Positions 48,579 through 61,060 of a stretch of DNA of 64,000 nt are shown piece by piece. Made by a program: the position numbers and the translations under genes. Source of the stretch: Agrocybe praecox (lineage: Eukaryota; Basidiomycota; Agaricomycetes; Agaricales; Agrocybaceae). Position 1 is the first letter of the stretch. Each line of letters begins with the position of its first letter. The notes under the pieces are model-generated. The model made no database searches. It had not been told where the DNA came from and saw nothing but the letters and a program-made list of their open reading frames with translations. Location of the stretch: the NCBI GenBank assembly GCA_964017145.1, contig OZ024844.1, positions 2,294,001 to 2,358,000 on the forward strand, written 5' to 3'.

Positions 48579-50952
48579 TTATCCAATGACCAGAAACAGA
48601 GAAATGGCCCCCAGCACAAGAGAGAGAGGGAACATTGAAGACATCGCCGAAACGTGGAATCCTGCTGAACCGAGAGCGGCGGCTTTGCCACCATTTGCAG
48701 AAGTTGTTTGTAGTTGTGTACCACACAATCCTGATCCGGTAAGCAATTCGCTCGGAATGAGGATGTTTGGAACACCCCCAAGGGTATATTGTGCGTCTAT
48801 TGTGCCTTTCGCGCCAACTGCCCACTGTTGGCATGTTAAAATACTAGAAAAAGGAAATGGATGAGCGGTTATGGGGATAAATGACAAGTGGAAACACATA
48901 CTTCGTCAAAGCAGTTGCCGATGCGTAAGGTGTATTGACGGCAATGTGAACATCATTTTGGGGCTAGGCAATCATTGAGAACTTCTGATATGTTTGTTTC
49001 ATTGCAAATGACACGCACTGGAGACCCAATGTTGGTGACAATGGAAATGACAGATCCCTTGATGATAGCGATTCCATGAGGGCTGGATGTCAAAATCTGG
49101 GCCTCTTGCGTAACCCAGTCGGTTGTGTTCACGAGGAAGTTGCGGAACTGCACTTGTCGTAAGTCAATGATGAAAGGCTGACGGACGTTGAACGGACCTT
49201 ATTGAGTGTCGTCATCAATTTGTATGCATCCGTTTGCTGGTATTGCGAGGTCCATAGAGCTTCTCGGTTGAGCTGCGAAGAGCGAGTTAATTGTTGAGGT
49301 AATTTAAATGTAAAGGAGGGAGCTTTACAGGATCAGCATTGCCAGAGAAATACTGTTCTTGACCATAGTATACGATGGGAATACCATCAGACATGAAGGT
49401 AAAGGTCATAGCGTTGCTGGATGACGTCGGAACATTCAGGGGCTATCATAAATGATAACAAGTAGATGGATGACTTACTACATGCTTTGAGGGTCCACGG
49501 TCAGGTTGTGCCATCGAGGAACATCCTGATTTTCCAAGAAATTGCCTAACAAGCCAACGTCCTGTTGTGGACATGAAATCAGAGGAATGTTTCATTTAAA
49601 GACGGCAGATGTACCTTGAACTTTTTCTTCGAATCTTCAAACACCTGAGTTACAGCAGATATATTTTGGGCCCCGGGAATAGAAAAGCCTTCCAAAAGTG
49701 CCGTATATAAAGGGAAGTTGAGAACAGAGTCGAGTTCTTGAGGACCTTGGTAGTGTGCGATAGGGCTAAGCAAGAGTTAATGAGGAATCACGAAGCGCAT
49801 CGACGGAATCAAACTAACTCGATATCATCGCCACCAAAAACTTCTCCGATACAGAAGACTCCTGCTTTACCGCAAAAACCAGGCCAGAAGCCATCTTGGA
49901 CATGTCTGCATATAAAGCAAGTAAGAAATCGATACTAAAACCAAAGGTCTTGAACGTTAGGAACATACTTGGCGGCTAAAAGGGGTTATCAGACAAGGTC
50001 CAGGGATGTTAATGAGGGAAAACTCACCATCAATGCGTAAACCGTCAATAGAGTATTCTTGAACAAGTTGCTGAATCCAATCGCCATATTGTGAAATGAC
50101 GCTTGGGTTGGATGTATCAACGTCAGGTAGTGGTACCTTCGTATCGCCCAGCCAACAATTTTGCTCGCTTGTGGTATTTCCCCATTGTATAGGGCAATAT
50201 GGGTGGTAGTACGACTGGAAACATTGAATTAGATGGTTGAGAGGGCTGAGCGCATGATATTGTACCGACGGCGTCTTTGAACAGATATTTGGAATAATCA
50301 GGTGTGGTAGAAGTTGCCATGACATTGTTCACGACCACATCTACCATCAAGTACCTAAAAAAAATTGGTGAGTATAGCCGAGGTAACTGAGTAAGAAATA
50401 TCATACATATCACGGCGATGCAACTCCGCTGAGAGAGCTTTGAGGTCGTCAGCATCGCCAAAGCGAGAGTTGAGCTTTGTGATATCAGCTATCCAGTAGC
50501 CATGATATGGATCACCATACGCTGTGCGGGGACCTTCGTAGTTTTGACTAACTGGACTAATCCACACTAGGTAAAGGGTTCAGCTTGAGCCGATAAAAGG
50601 CAATAAGGAGCGAACCAGCTGTGAACCCAGCGTCTTGAATATAATCAAGATTGTCCTGAAGACTAATGAACAGGGTCAGAAAAGGCGAACCCGCCTTGGA
50701 CAGAGCATGCTCACGTTTTCCAAGTTCCACCGCACCAAGTCTGGTTGGAAAGATCACAAGAGTTGGGGTCTGCACCGGACGGAAGAGCAAAGCGGTCAAC
50801 AATGACCCTGCGTGGAGGTGAATTATTCAGTCAGGGGACAATAATAACGAAACGAACTGATAGATTGAGCGACCCCTCCATTGCTCTGCAGTGGCGGCGT
50901 ACGAGGAGGATATTAGTGCAAAAAGCACGAAAGGGAGAGTAAGGGGCTGCAT
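48579..50952 (-). CDS. GH13 alpha-amylase homolog with GPI-type tail
   Basis: Fifteen exons on the minus strand (50858..50952, 50715..50807, 50616..50662, 50407..50566, 50270..50354, 50028..50214, 49969..49975, 49819..49905, 49615..49765, 49482..49561, 49329..49416, 49198..49272, 49019..49147, 48902..48963, 48579..48843) give 536 residues. Seen: a signal peptide (about 1-20), the GH13 barrel with [19 protein letters not shown], the nucleophile Asp in GLRID followed by the retained KH, the acid Glu in IGEVFGGDD, and a Ser/Gly-rich tail ending in a hydrophobic GPI-signal-like stretch. Region I reads DVVVNN (usually NH) and region IV FLENQD (usually HD), so both substrate-binding histidines are missing. 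This points to a cell-wall alpha-glucanotransferase (Aspergillus AgtA type) rather than a digestive amylase. One exon is 7 bases. Confidence 0.9.
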
Positions 50953-51258
50953 GAGGAAAGAAGAGAAGCGGGTATTACAAAGGAAGGTGGGGTTCAAACG
51001 AGTGACTAGGACGGAATCCAGCAGAGAAATGCTGGCGGTGGGGGAAAAAACGGAGGAGAATTATATATGTCGAAAATATGCATGGACAAATACCGAAGTC
51101 GGCAGTCCGAGAAGCACACTGTCATTCAACAAACCACTACCGTGCTTCTTTGAATATCAGTACCAAGTCAAACAAGTCCTTTCAATCACCGTGAACCCCG
51201 GACATCACCGGTTCCATGGCACCGAACCGCGGCCTTGCCCCGCAATTCCTTCTCTATC
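50953..51258. promoter_or_regulatory. Shared divergent promoter, amylase homolog / sugar transporter
   Basis: 306 bases between start codons. A TATATAT run at 51062..51068 lies about 110 bases before the amylase-homolog start and could be its TATA box. Two sites fit the fungal CreA/Mig1 consensus SYGGRG: 51038..51043 (plus strand) and 51196..51201 (minus strand). They suggest, but do not show, carbon-source control. Confidence 0.4.
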
Positions 51259-53184
51259 ATGCTCGCTCACCGCAACGGCTCCGCCTTCACCCCCTACGGG
51301 TGGGCTGTCTGTCTCTGGTCTCTTATCACTCCTTTCCAGGTATATTCTCAATAAAAACTCACATTCCACAATGTTCATCCTCCCCTAGTATGGATATCAT
51401 ATTTCTGTTCTCAACCAAATTCAGGCTGTCTTGACCTGCAAAGGCGTTGTCCCTCATACCAGCAGTCTGCCTACTTGTATTCCCATGTCAGACTTCTCCT
51501 TCTCCTTCCTCACCGCCATTTTCACTGTCGGAGGACTTGCAGGGAGTCTTGTTGCCAATCAAGTCATGGATCGCTGGGGTCGACGGGGAACTAATCGCAT
51601 CTGTACTGTTTTCGTCGCAGTTGGCACTGCCGTGATGGGTCTCAGTGGTTCCATTTTCTTTCTCCTCCTGGGCAGGTACGCAACTATCTTTCTCGTTTTT
51701 ATCTTAAAAAAAAAGGTCAAATCCTATGCTAGATTTGCCATAGGTGTAGCTTCTGGTCTTGGTTTATGCGTTGGTCCTATATACTTGGCGGAGATAGCCC
51801 CATCCAAAATTAGTGGCAGCATTGGTTAGTCAGTTTCCTGCTAAATGTCCGCGGGTGTCTAATTTAGTATAGGCGTCCTTACTCAACTTTCTATCGTTAT
51901 TGGCATTATGCTTACCCAATTTGCCGGCATAAATCTCGCGTATCCTTCTCACTGGCGTGTTGTATTTCTCATATCCTTCTGTCTCTCCGCTTTCCAGCTT
52001 TTTACAAGCTCTGCTATTGTCGAGTCTCCTGCTTTCTTGTTGGAAAGGCGGCGCTTGGACGAACAAAAGGTCTCTGCCAGAAGATTATGGGGAAATTCAA
52101 TCCCATCTCTCACTGGTAAGGCATCTGTGCTCTTTTCACTCACACTTGTTGCCAATTAATTAACTACTCGAAAAAGCTGATGAACCTCTGCTGGATGAAC
52201 GGGAGGATACGCCCGCCGCCCACCCTCAAGATAATGTTGGCGTTCTTCAAACATTCGCTAGGAAGGATTTGCGAAAGCCCCTTATGATTGTCAGTCTAGC
52301 AATGACAGCACAACAAGTATCTGGTGAAATTGGTTTTCATAAGTTTGCGACTCAGACAAATGCTCACCGTCAACGTTTTTGTAGGTATCAATGCAGGTAC
52401 AGTTTTTCACCCTTTCGAATTGTATTATTACCGTGAACCCCACAAGTTCTTTATTATAGTAATGACATATTATCCAAGTCACTTCCTGATCTTGGAGCAT
52501 ACATTTCTCTCGGCATCACTATCATCAACGTTTTAATGACTTTCCCCACAATCGTGCTCATCGAGGTTTGTTTTTTTTCCATCTTTACGATATTCATAAC
52601 TCATGGAAATGCTACTGATTGCTGATTGAATTTTAGAGGTTGGGCAGAAAGCAACTTCTTATGTTGTCAGCTTTTGGTTCCATTATCTCGTTATTGACTT
52701 TAGGCTACGCAATTGGCTCGGGCTTGTCGACGCTCTCCAGCTTTGCCATCATCACATTTGTGATGTAAGCATATTTTGTTTATTTAGCATTGACGGGTGT
52801 CTCCTAATTTCTGTGTTAGGTCTTTTGCCATTGGGCTTGGCCCAGTACCATTTGTAATGATACCGGAGGTTTCTCCGCCAAAGGTATGGGCTAGTTCTCT
52901 GTCTACCAGAAAGAATATATGAAAACGCGATTGCAGGCCGTTTCTGCACTATCTTCAGTTGCTCTCTCTCTTAATTGTGAGTGTCATTCTCGCTCATACC
53001 GGCTCTCTTCCTTATGCACTTCAATAATATAGGGATTGCCAATTTTGTCGTTGGACTCGCCTTCCTCCCGTTGCGCAATTTATTGGCAGGGGGTGATATG
53101 TATAAGGAAGGCAGAGTCTTTTACGTATTTGTGGTTGTTTTTACTTTGGCAACGGGCTCATTGTTTAGAGTGTATAAGTCTTGA
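51259..53184 (+). CDS. MFS sugar transporter (VPS73-like)
   Basis: Eleven exons (51259..51339, 51389..51675, 51733..51824, 51873..52115, 52177..52323, 52385..52396, 52447..52565, 52637..52764, 52820..52883, 52937..52976, 53033..53184) give 454 residues. Sugar-porter family blocks are visible: PFQYGYHISVLNQIQAVLTC in the first helix, DRWGRRGTNR between helices 2 and 3, the VESPAFLLERRR loop after helix 6, QQVSGINAVLYYSNDIL in helix 7, RLGRKQLLMLS, and PEVSPPKAVSA after helix 10. About twelve membrane segments fit. The GVLTQLSIVIGIML text resembles yeast VPS73 and related hexose-type carriers. The sixth exon is 12 bases; it is needed to complete the conserved QQxSGINA-YYSND motif. Substrate is unknown. 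Head-to-head with the amylase homolog. Confidence 0.92.
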
Positions 53185-53523
53185 TTAGCATATATACATC
53201 CCAAGGCACAGTAGGGAATACTGTTATGTTATTTGATAGTTCCCAAATAAATGTTTTATTCACGTATCTCAAACCAAGAAGCGATTAGAAGTACAAGTGA
53301 TGGCCAAGTCGGAGTTTGAATGTATTCGGTCGGAGTTGAATCGAAGTTGACGAGGCCTGGTGCTCATGCACATACTTGCTGCCACTCTGCACATTGACGA
53401 ACCGCGTTGTCGGAGGTGGCCTCTACTCAAATTTCCCAATCACCCTCAAAACAATCATTCAAAACGGCGACAGGACCTGGAAGCGTTGCCCGGCGCTCGG
53501 TGACCCCATCCAGGTCGTCCCAC
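53185..53523. other. Intergenic space before NOT1
   Basis: About 340 bases. The NOT1 frame is open upstream of 53524 to about 53398, with no ATG, and then meets a stop; a short upstream coding exon is possible but not identified. Confidence 0.45.
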
Positions 53524-56500
53524 ATGGATAACCCGCCGGCGACGAACATACACACCATCGTGAAGGCTCAGATAGTTTTCCTTCTATCTACGCTGACCGA
53601 AGAAAACTTTGAGAGGAATCAACTGGAAATACGTTCGGTATGGCTGTTTGCTATAATTCATACCCCAACTCTCATCCTTCTTTTTTCATATGTAGCTCTC
53701 GGAACAACATGGAATTGACACCTATTTACACTTCATACGACGCCTTATAGTCCATTCGCAACCGCGGCTGCTTCCTAACCCCCCACCATCAGCTTTTGAC
53801 TCATCAATATCCCTAACTTTCCGTCTTCTTGTGCAAGAGACTCAACGTCTAGCTCGTGACCCGTTTTTGGCGGATAGGTTCAGGGATGGGGTTGGAGGAG
53901 GCGAGGGTGACAGCTTCCGAAATTTCGATTTCGCGCGATTTGTGGATCGTGTTGGTTTGCGGCCGTTGGAACGAATCGTTTTAGCAGCTGCCATCGTGGG
54001 TGGCCAACCACGTAAAGAACTGACCAACCAAGCTACTACCGTCATTCGTACCGAATTCGACAGTGCCGTTTTGGAGCTATGCCAAAACCCGCCTTTGGAA
54101 CATGCCGATTTCAACACCAACCAACTCACAAAACTCATTTCCAACCTTTTATCCGATGTCCCCCAAGATGCTCCTGTATTGGACACCAACCAGTGCCAGG
54201 CTCTCGTTTTCGCCGCGCAAACAAAATTGGGCAAAGAAGTGCTGGCCCCTATTCTACACCGTGTCTTTGCCAAACTGAGGTGCGAATATCTGTTCAAGTC
54301 TAAGAAATATCGTTGATGACTCATCTATTGCGCAACGATAGTCTACCCCCTACAACGTCGCTTGTAGAGGTTCTAATCCAGCTAGGGCCAGAAATTACAA
54401 GTGACTTTGAGGTAATCAGGTCGCTTTTGGAACGCTTTGGTATCACAGACGCGAACCCTCCTCGTGATGATCAAGTGGTGGAGATCGTTTCGACATTATC
54501 TCAGCTAGCAACAGAAGGGACCGTTATATGTGACGTGGGGTCTTTCATTCGCGCCATTACCAGCTATGTAAGTGTTCTGTGCAGTGCACTGGTTTTTTAC
54601 TCAAACTTATTTCTGGTTAGAATGTTCACTTGGACTGGCCAAGTGTTATAAAATCATTTGATTGGCCTGACCGTCATGGCGTTGATACAGCGACATTGAA
54701 GATGCTAATCGCTATTCTCCTCAATTCTCCTCGCGACGAGGAACCTCATGCCGTCACAGGATTCTGGGAAACATGGTCAAACCCATTATACCAATTGCGA
54801 CTCCTTGATGCCCTCCTTTCTCTTCCCGCCGACACGTTCAACTTTGTTCAATTACCTGGTCGCAGAATTGTGACGGTAGAAGATGTTTCAATTGCTAGTC
54901 CGACCATTAAATCCCTCGCAGCCAATGTCCAAGGCCAGACATGGAATTCACTTGAATTATTCCAAGTTTTAGTTCGTTTGGCTGGATCTGAGTCACCCGA
55001 AATTCGCAATTCTGTACGAGAAATGCTCGACAAGGCAATCAAGATCAGCGCAGAAATAGTTCATATGGGTCTTCTGCAAGTTCCTGTACGTTTCCAGGGA
55101 AGATGCCTTTTAAAAAACCCCTTTCTAATAATCTGTTTCAGGATTTACCATGGAATGAAATTAGGCTTGAATATTCAAGGAAACTATTGGCCATGTTCCT
55201 TGCGGGACACCCTAACCACCAGCTCGTATTCATGAGGATATGGCAGATCGAACCTTCCTATTTGACCGATGCATTCCGTGATTTCTACGACGAAAATCCC
55301 CTTAACATCACTCGCATTTTGGATGTCGCTCAAGATCTCAAGGTCCTTTCTCATCTTATGTTATTTTGCAGCATATTACTAAATTGTTTATAGATTTTGG
55401 ATGCGCTGCTAGAAGTCAGACCTTTTACTTTTGCTCTCGATGTCGCTGCCCTGGCTTCTCGACGGGAATATTTAAATCTCGACAAGTGGTTAGCGGATAA
55501 CGTTACGAATTATGGCGCTGAGTTTCTTCACTCAGTCATTCGTTTCTTGGACGAGAAGATGGAAAGTGAAAAAGCCTGCCGTCTGTCTGATCCAGCCATC
55601 GAGAGTCGGACCATGGCATTAAACCCCACAACCATAACGATCATTCTACGAGTTCTTCGCAACAAGTATGTCTTTGTTATTTCTAAATGTTGTTACTGTT
55701 ACTAACCCACGTTATAGTACCTCCATGTTGGATCCAAATGATGTCGAGGCATGCATTGAAGTCCGAAACCTATGTCTTCAAATTCACCCTCGTCTGATGT
55801 CCCTAACTCCCAACGCCGAAGTCGAATCCGGTCTCACCGTCATTACATATTCAAACGAAATCGAGTCGGAAGTGGATGGAATCTACAAGCAAATGTATGA
55901 TGAACACATCACGATCGATGGAGTTTTGGCAATGCTTCAGCGATACAAAGAATCTAACAACACCCGTGATCATGAATTATTCTCATGCATGATTCATTTC
56001 CTTTTCGACGAATACAAGTTCTTCCAGTCTTGCTATCCAGCTCGAGAATTGGCCATGACAGGTTACCTATTTGGTTCTCTTATTGGTCGTTCTCTTCTGG
56101 AATATATCCCTCTCGGTATTGCTATGCGATACATCCTCGATGCCTTGAATTGCCCGCCTGAAACCAGCCTTTTCAAGTTCGGTCTTCAGGCACTCAGCCG
56201 ATTTGAGTTCAGGTTATCAGAATGGCGACCACTCTGCGAAGCATTGATTAGAATCCCCCATCTCGTGGAAGCCCGTCCGGATCTTATGGGCAGCATTCAG
56301 CGCGTCTTGACTACGCCTGGTGCTGCTAATGAGAATCTTTCGGACTCGCAACTCATACCCCTAAACCCATCGTACGACTCTTCTCCTCCCTTCACGGCTA
56401 TTCAGCCCGATACCATCTTGGAACCTCTTGAAACCCCTCCCGAAGAACTATCCGATCGTATACTCTTTATCGTCAACAATCTCGCCCCAAACAATTTCGA

Positions 56501-59500
56501 GTCCAAAGTAAAAGAAATGCGCGAACAATTCGTCGATCAATATTCACGATGGTTCGCTAACTATCTAGTTGATCAGCGTATCAGCACGGAGCCCAACAAT
56601 CATCCTTTGTATCTTCGCTTTTTGGATGCATTGGATCGGCAACCTCTGTCCAAGCTTATTCTCCAGGAAACATTTATCAAGGCTGCAGCTCTTCTTAATT
56701 CCGATAGGAGTATATCTGGCTCGGATCGCAATGCTCTCAAGAACGTTGGCACTTGGCTGGGGACAATTACACTTGCTCGCGACCAACCTATCAAACACAA
56801 AAACCTCTCCTTCAAGGATCTTCTCATCGAAGGTTATGACAACGGCCGTCTTATCGTTGCCATTCCCTTCGTTTGTAAGACTCTCGAACCCTGTGCCAAG
56901 TCCAAAGTTTTCAATCCTCCAAATCCTTGGTTAATGGCTGTCATCAGTTTGCTTGCAGAGTTGTATCACTTCGCCGAACTGAAGTTAAACCACAAGTTTG
57001 ACATCGAAATTTTGTGCAAGGCTCTGGACATTGACCTTGACACAGTGGAGCCCACAACAATCTTACGGAACAGGCCAATGGATTCCGCTTTGGCGAGCCT
57101 TCCTCTTCCCGATTACCCAGAAGAAATGGGTTTGCTCCCCATTGGAAACGAGAATCCAGGAGGGCAGGTCAATGAATCCCAGATCCTTTCGCTTGGAGGA
57201 CAGAGTTCCAATGAACCCCATCGCGCTCTTGGTGCTCACATCGAAGCCATTCTCACCAGCTTGGCTCAAGTTGTACACATCAATCCTCAACTCGGCCCTT
57301 TGAGTGGCAACCTCACATTCAAGCGTGTGGTCCAACTTGCGGTAGACAGAGCAGTCCGAGAGGTAAATTTTTGCACAGTATTTTTTTCTACACATTCTTA
57401 TCAGCATAATTAGATTATTCTTCCTGTTGTGGAACGGTCGGTTACAATAGCAGGCATTTCAACCAGGGAGTTGGTTGCCAAAGACTTTGCGACTGAGCCC
57501 AACGAAGAAAAATTACGTAGGGCTGGTCATTTCATGGCTCAAAAATTAGCGGGGAGTCTTGCTCTTGTCACTTGCAAGGAGCCTTTGAAGAGTAACCTTG
57601 CGACACACCTGCGGCAATATTTAGCGGAGCATTCATTTAATGATGTGCGTTTTTATCTTTTTCTTTTTGGCGTTGTATTCTTATTTTTCTTTCAAAAATA
57701 CTAGTTGGCCCCAGAGCCCGTCATTTTATTGCTTGTACAGGACAATCTGGATATTGCATGCTCCGCCATTGAAAAAGCTGCCATGGAACGTGCCGTAAAC
57801 GATGTTGATGAAGGTTTTGGATCTTCTTATGATGTCAGGAGGCGTCATCGCGAGGTACGTATTCATACTGTTTGCGCATAACTCTCAAATTGATATTCCT
57901 CTGCAGCTTCGGACCACCCAGCCCTTCTGGGATCCATCCGTACCTCATTCTAATTTTACGGCCTCTTTACCAGATCCTCTTCGAATCAAACAAAATGGTG
58001 TTCAGCCAATACAAGCTGCTGTATATGAGGACTTCGGTAAGTACCTCCATTGGACTCTTGTCTCAATCACATCTAACATGACGTAGGCATGGATCCTAAG
58101 CGCCGAGTGGATAGTCGTCCTGTTTCTGCTGCTTCGTTCGGTGCATCTATTCCTTATCCACAATCCCCCGCCCTTGAACATGTTCAAAATCTCCATAGTC
58201 ATCCAGACGCTATGGAACGTTTTGCGGTCCGTAGAGCAAACCAAATACTCCCGTATATTCATTGATTTTTGTTCTTCACAGAACCTCACCCGTGACCTCG
58301 AAGCTGTCATGCTGCAGTATCCTAATCAATCACTTGCTGCCTTACCCTCGAATCATGATATCCGCCATCTTGTTAGGCAAATCATTTTACTTGCGGAAGA
58401 GGCAGAGGACCGTGACCGTACACCATTGATGATGTCGCAGAAGATCGTACAGATGCTTTACAAAACAAATTCCTCCCTTGGTCGCGAAGTATATGTTGCC
58501 CTTCTTGATCAGTTGTGTCGTCTGTTTGAAGATGTTGCTAAAGAAGCTATAACGTGGCTTCTTTATGCTGAGGATGAGGTTAGTTCCGTCCCTTCTAGTT
58601 TCAAGTATGTTCATTTTGATCACCTTAATTTAGCGAAAATTCAATGTACCGGTCACCGTTACATTATTAAGAAGTGGATTGGTGAACGTCGGTCTTCAGG
58701 ATCAACAATTAGCCAAATTGTTATATGAGGATCCCAGACAGATTCTGCAAAGTTTTGCAGCCAATCTTATTCGCGAATGCTTGTCTATGGATCCACCTGT
58801 GGCCACTCAAGGCCAGTTTGTCTATTCAATTGAGATTCTTAGCCAACTCGCCGCGGCAGGAAAATCGAATGAAGAGTAAGTACCATTTTTAACTGCACTC
58901 GTTTGATAGTAGCTGATAAGATTTGCGAAAATAGTGTTAACAGACTACTGGATGATCTTCGCGGTGTCAGGCGTTCATCATCAGCTGCGCTTCCTCAGGA
59001 TATTGCCCTTCCACTGCAACAACCAGCCATCAAACCTGAGAATGAGCAACTTCGTGAAAAACTATTCATTTGGTTCCAACAATGGATAACTATCTTCCAG
59101 CGTTCTCACTCACCCGAGAAGAGTTTTGTCCCTTTCATCACCCAACTGACAAAACAAGGAATTTTGAAGGTGGAAGATGTGTCGTCCTTCTTTTTCCGTG
59201 TCTGCGCCGAGTCAAGCGTGAACAGTTACATCAAATGCATGGCTGCTGGTGACGTTGACTACGCGTTCCAAGCTTTGGACGCTATGTCAAGGCTCATTGT
59301 CTACATCATCAAATATCATGGCGATGCTTCTGGTGTGAATAATAATCAAGCCAAAGTTCATTACTTGACGAAAATTTTGTCAATTTTTGTGCTTGTGCTT
59401 GCCAGCATGCATGAAGAACAGGGGCCCAATTTCCAACAGAAACCTTTCTTCAGGTTTTTCTCTAGTCTTGTCAACGATTTGCACACAATCGAAAGTCACT

Positions 59501-60804
59501 TAGGTCCTGTATACTTCCAGCTACTTATTGCGATTAGGTATGTTTGTCACGAAACTACTGATATAACCATTGGCTAACATGTAATCCTTTTCTTTAGCGA
59601 CACATACAGCTCCTTGCAACCAACATACTTCCCAGGGTTTGCATTTTCCTGGATGTGCCTTATTTCTCATAGGCTATTCATGCCGAAGTTATTACTTTCT
59701 GAGAATCGCGAAGTAAGTGGCTGATTGACCCCTTTTGGATAAGGATTTATCATTGATGGTTTTTTAGGGATGGTCTGCGTTCCATAAATTATTGCTGTCC
59801 TTATTCAAGTTCCTAGCGCCGTTCTTGAAAGATGCCGATTTACAGGTAGCAGCGCGGGACTTGTATCGTGGTGCACTCCGGCTTTTACTAGTCCTCTTGC
59901 ATGACTTTCCCGAATTCCTCAGTGAATACTACATCACACTTTGTGACGCGATCCCTCCTCGATGCATTCAATTGCGCAACGTAATTTTGAGTGCATTCCC
60001 CCCCGCCATCATTCTCCCTGACCCGTACCTTCGCAATGTCAAATTTGATTCCATTCCGGAAATGGGGCCAATCCCACCTATTTTATCGGACTTCACCTCT
60101 GGACTCAAAAGTGGTGACCTTCGTAGTTACCTTGATCAGTACCTGCTCAATCGCGGCACGCCATCTTTCCTTCCTTCACTGAAAGACCGTCTCAAAATTG
60201 TCGGGAATGACTCCCAAGAAACGTACAATCTTTCTTTGATCAACTCTCTAGTGATGTATATTGGAGTGTCGTCTGTTGCACAAGCAAAAGCAAGAAGTGG
60301 GTCTTCATTGTTCATTCCAAGCGATCCAGGCGTTGTTGCCTTGCAATACCTAGCCGTCAATTTGGACATAGAAGGTAATTTCTTTTAGGTTTCTTGTTCT
60401 GTGTCGTATGGGTCGTTAACATGTTTGGTTATTGTAGGGCAACATCATCTCCTTAGTTCAATCGTCCTTCATCTTCGTTACCCGAATGCGCATACCCACT
60501 GGTTCAGCTCTCTCCTACTGCATCTATTCGTAGAGGTGATCGATGATCGATTCCGTGAAGTGATGACCAAAGTCCTCCTTGAACGCTTCATTGTCCATCG
60601 ACCCCATCCATGGGGCGCGTTAGTGACTTTCATTGAACTCCTTCGGAATCCAAGATACGAGTTCTGGAGCAAGGACTTTATCCGGATTGGTCCAGAGGTT
60701 ACCCTATTACTCGAAAGTGTGGGTGCTTGTTCAGTGCAAACTTTCCTGCCAAATATTGATTTACATCTTCCATTCAGGTGGCACGATCGATTTTCCAACA
60801 GTAG
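53524..60804 (+). CDS. NOT1: CCR4-NOT complex scaffold subunit NOT1
   Basis: Eighteen exons (53524..53637, 53696..54279, 54342..54567, 54621..55085, 55142..55342, 55394..55665, 55718..57362, 57414..57644, 57705..57854, 57907..58036, 58087..58226, 58282..58578, 58634..58875, 58935..59537, 59598..59712, 59768..60374, 60438..60718, 60778..60804) give 2109 residues. NOT1 holds together the main mRNA deadenylase complex. Seen in order: N-terminal HEAT region with LSEQHGIDTYLHFIRRLI, a middle HEAT region, the CAF1-binding MIF4G domain (about 870-1090, NLAPNNFESKVKEMREQFVD), the CNOT9-binding DUF3819 (about 1150-1280, VDRAVREIILPVVERSVTIA), the NHDIRHLVRQIILLAEEAED block and KEAITWLLYAEDE, and the C-terminal NOT1 domain that binds NOT2/NOT5, ending FESVAR-like ESVARSIFQQ. 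Start is the first available in-frame ATG. Confidence 0.95.
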
Positions 60805-61060
60805 AGCTTTGTCGTTATAATTCTCGCTATCTTTGCACATATCTGTCATTCCTATCTGGGCTTATTACACCTGCATACTGTATTGTAACAACATTGTCTT
60901 TTTCAATTCCAGTATTTTTTTCCACCTTCGAAACCCTGTCTGACATTAAAATGTAAATTGAGTCCAAGTCACGTGCCTTGGTATTGTATCCTCGCGTCAC
61001 TGAACAGTGAATTCAAACGCTTATTTAGTACTACTAAGTACTCGGTCTTTCTTTCTCATA

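Noticed and set aside
50891..51388. A 165-codon plus-strand frame across the amylase/transporter spacer
   Set aside because: It overlaps the signal peptide exon of one gene and the first exon of the other in wrong frames and has no recognisable domain.
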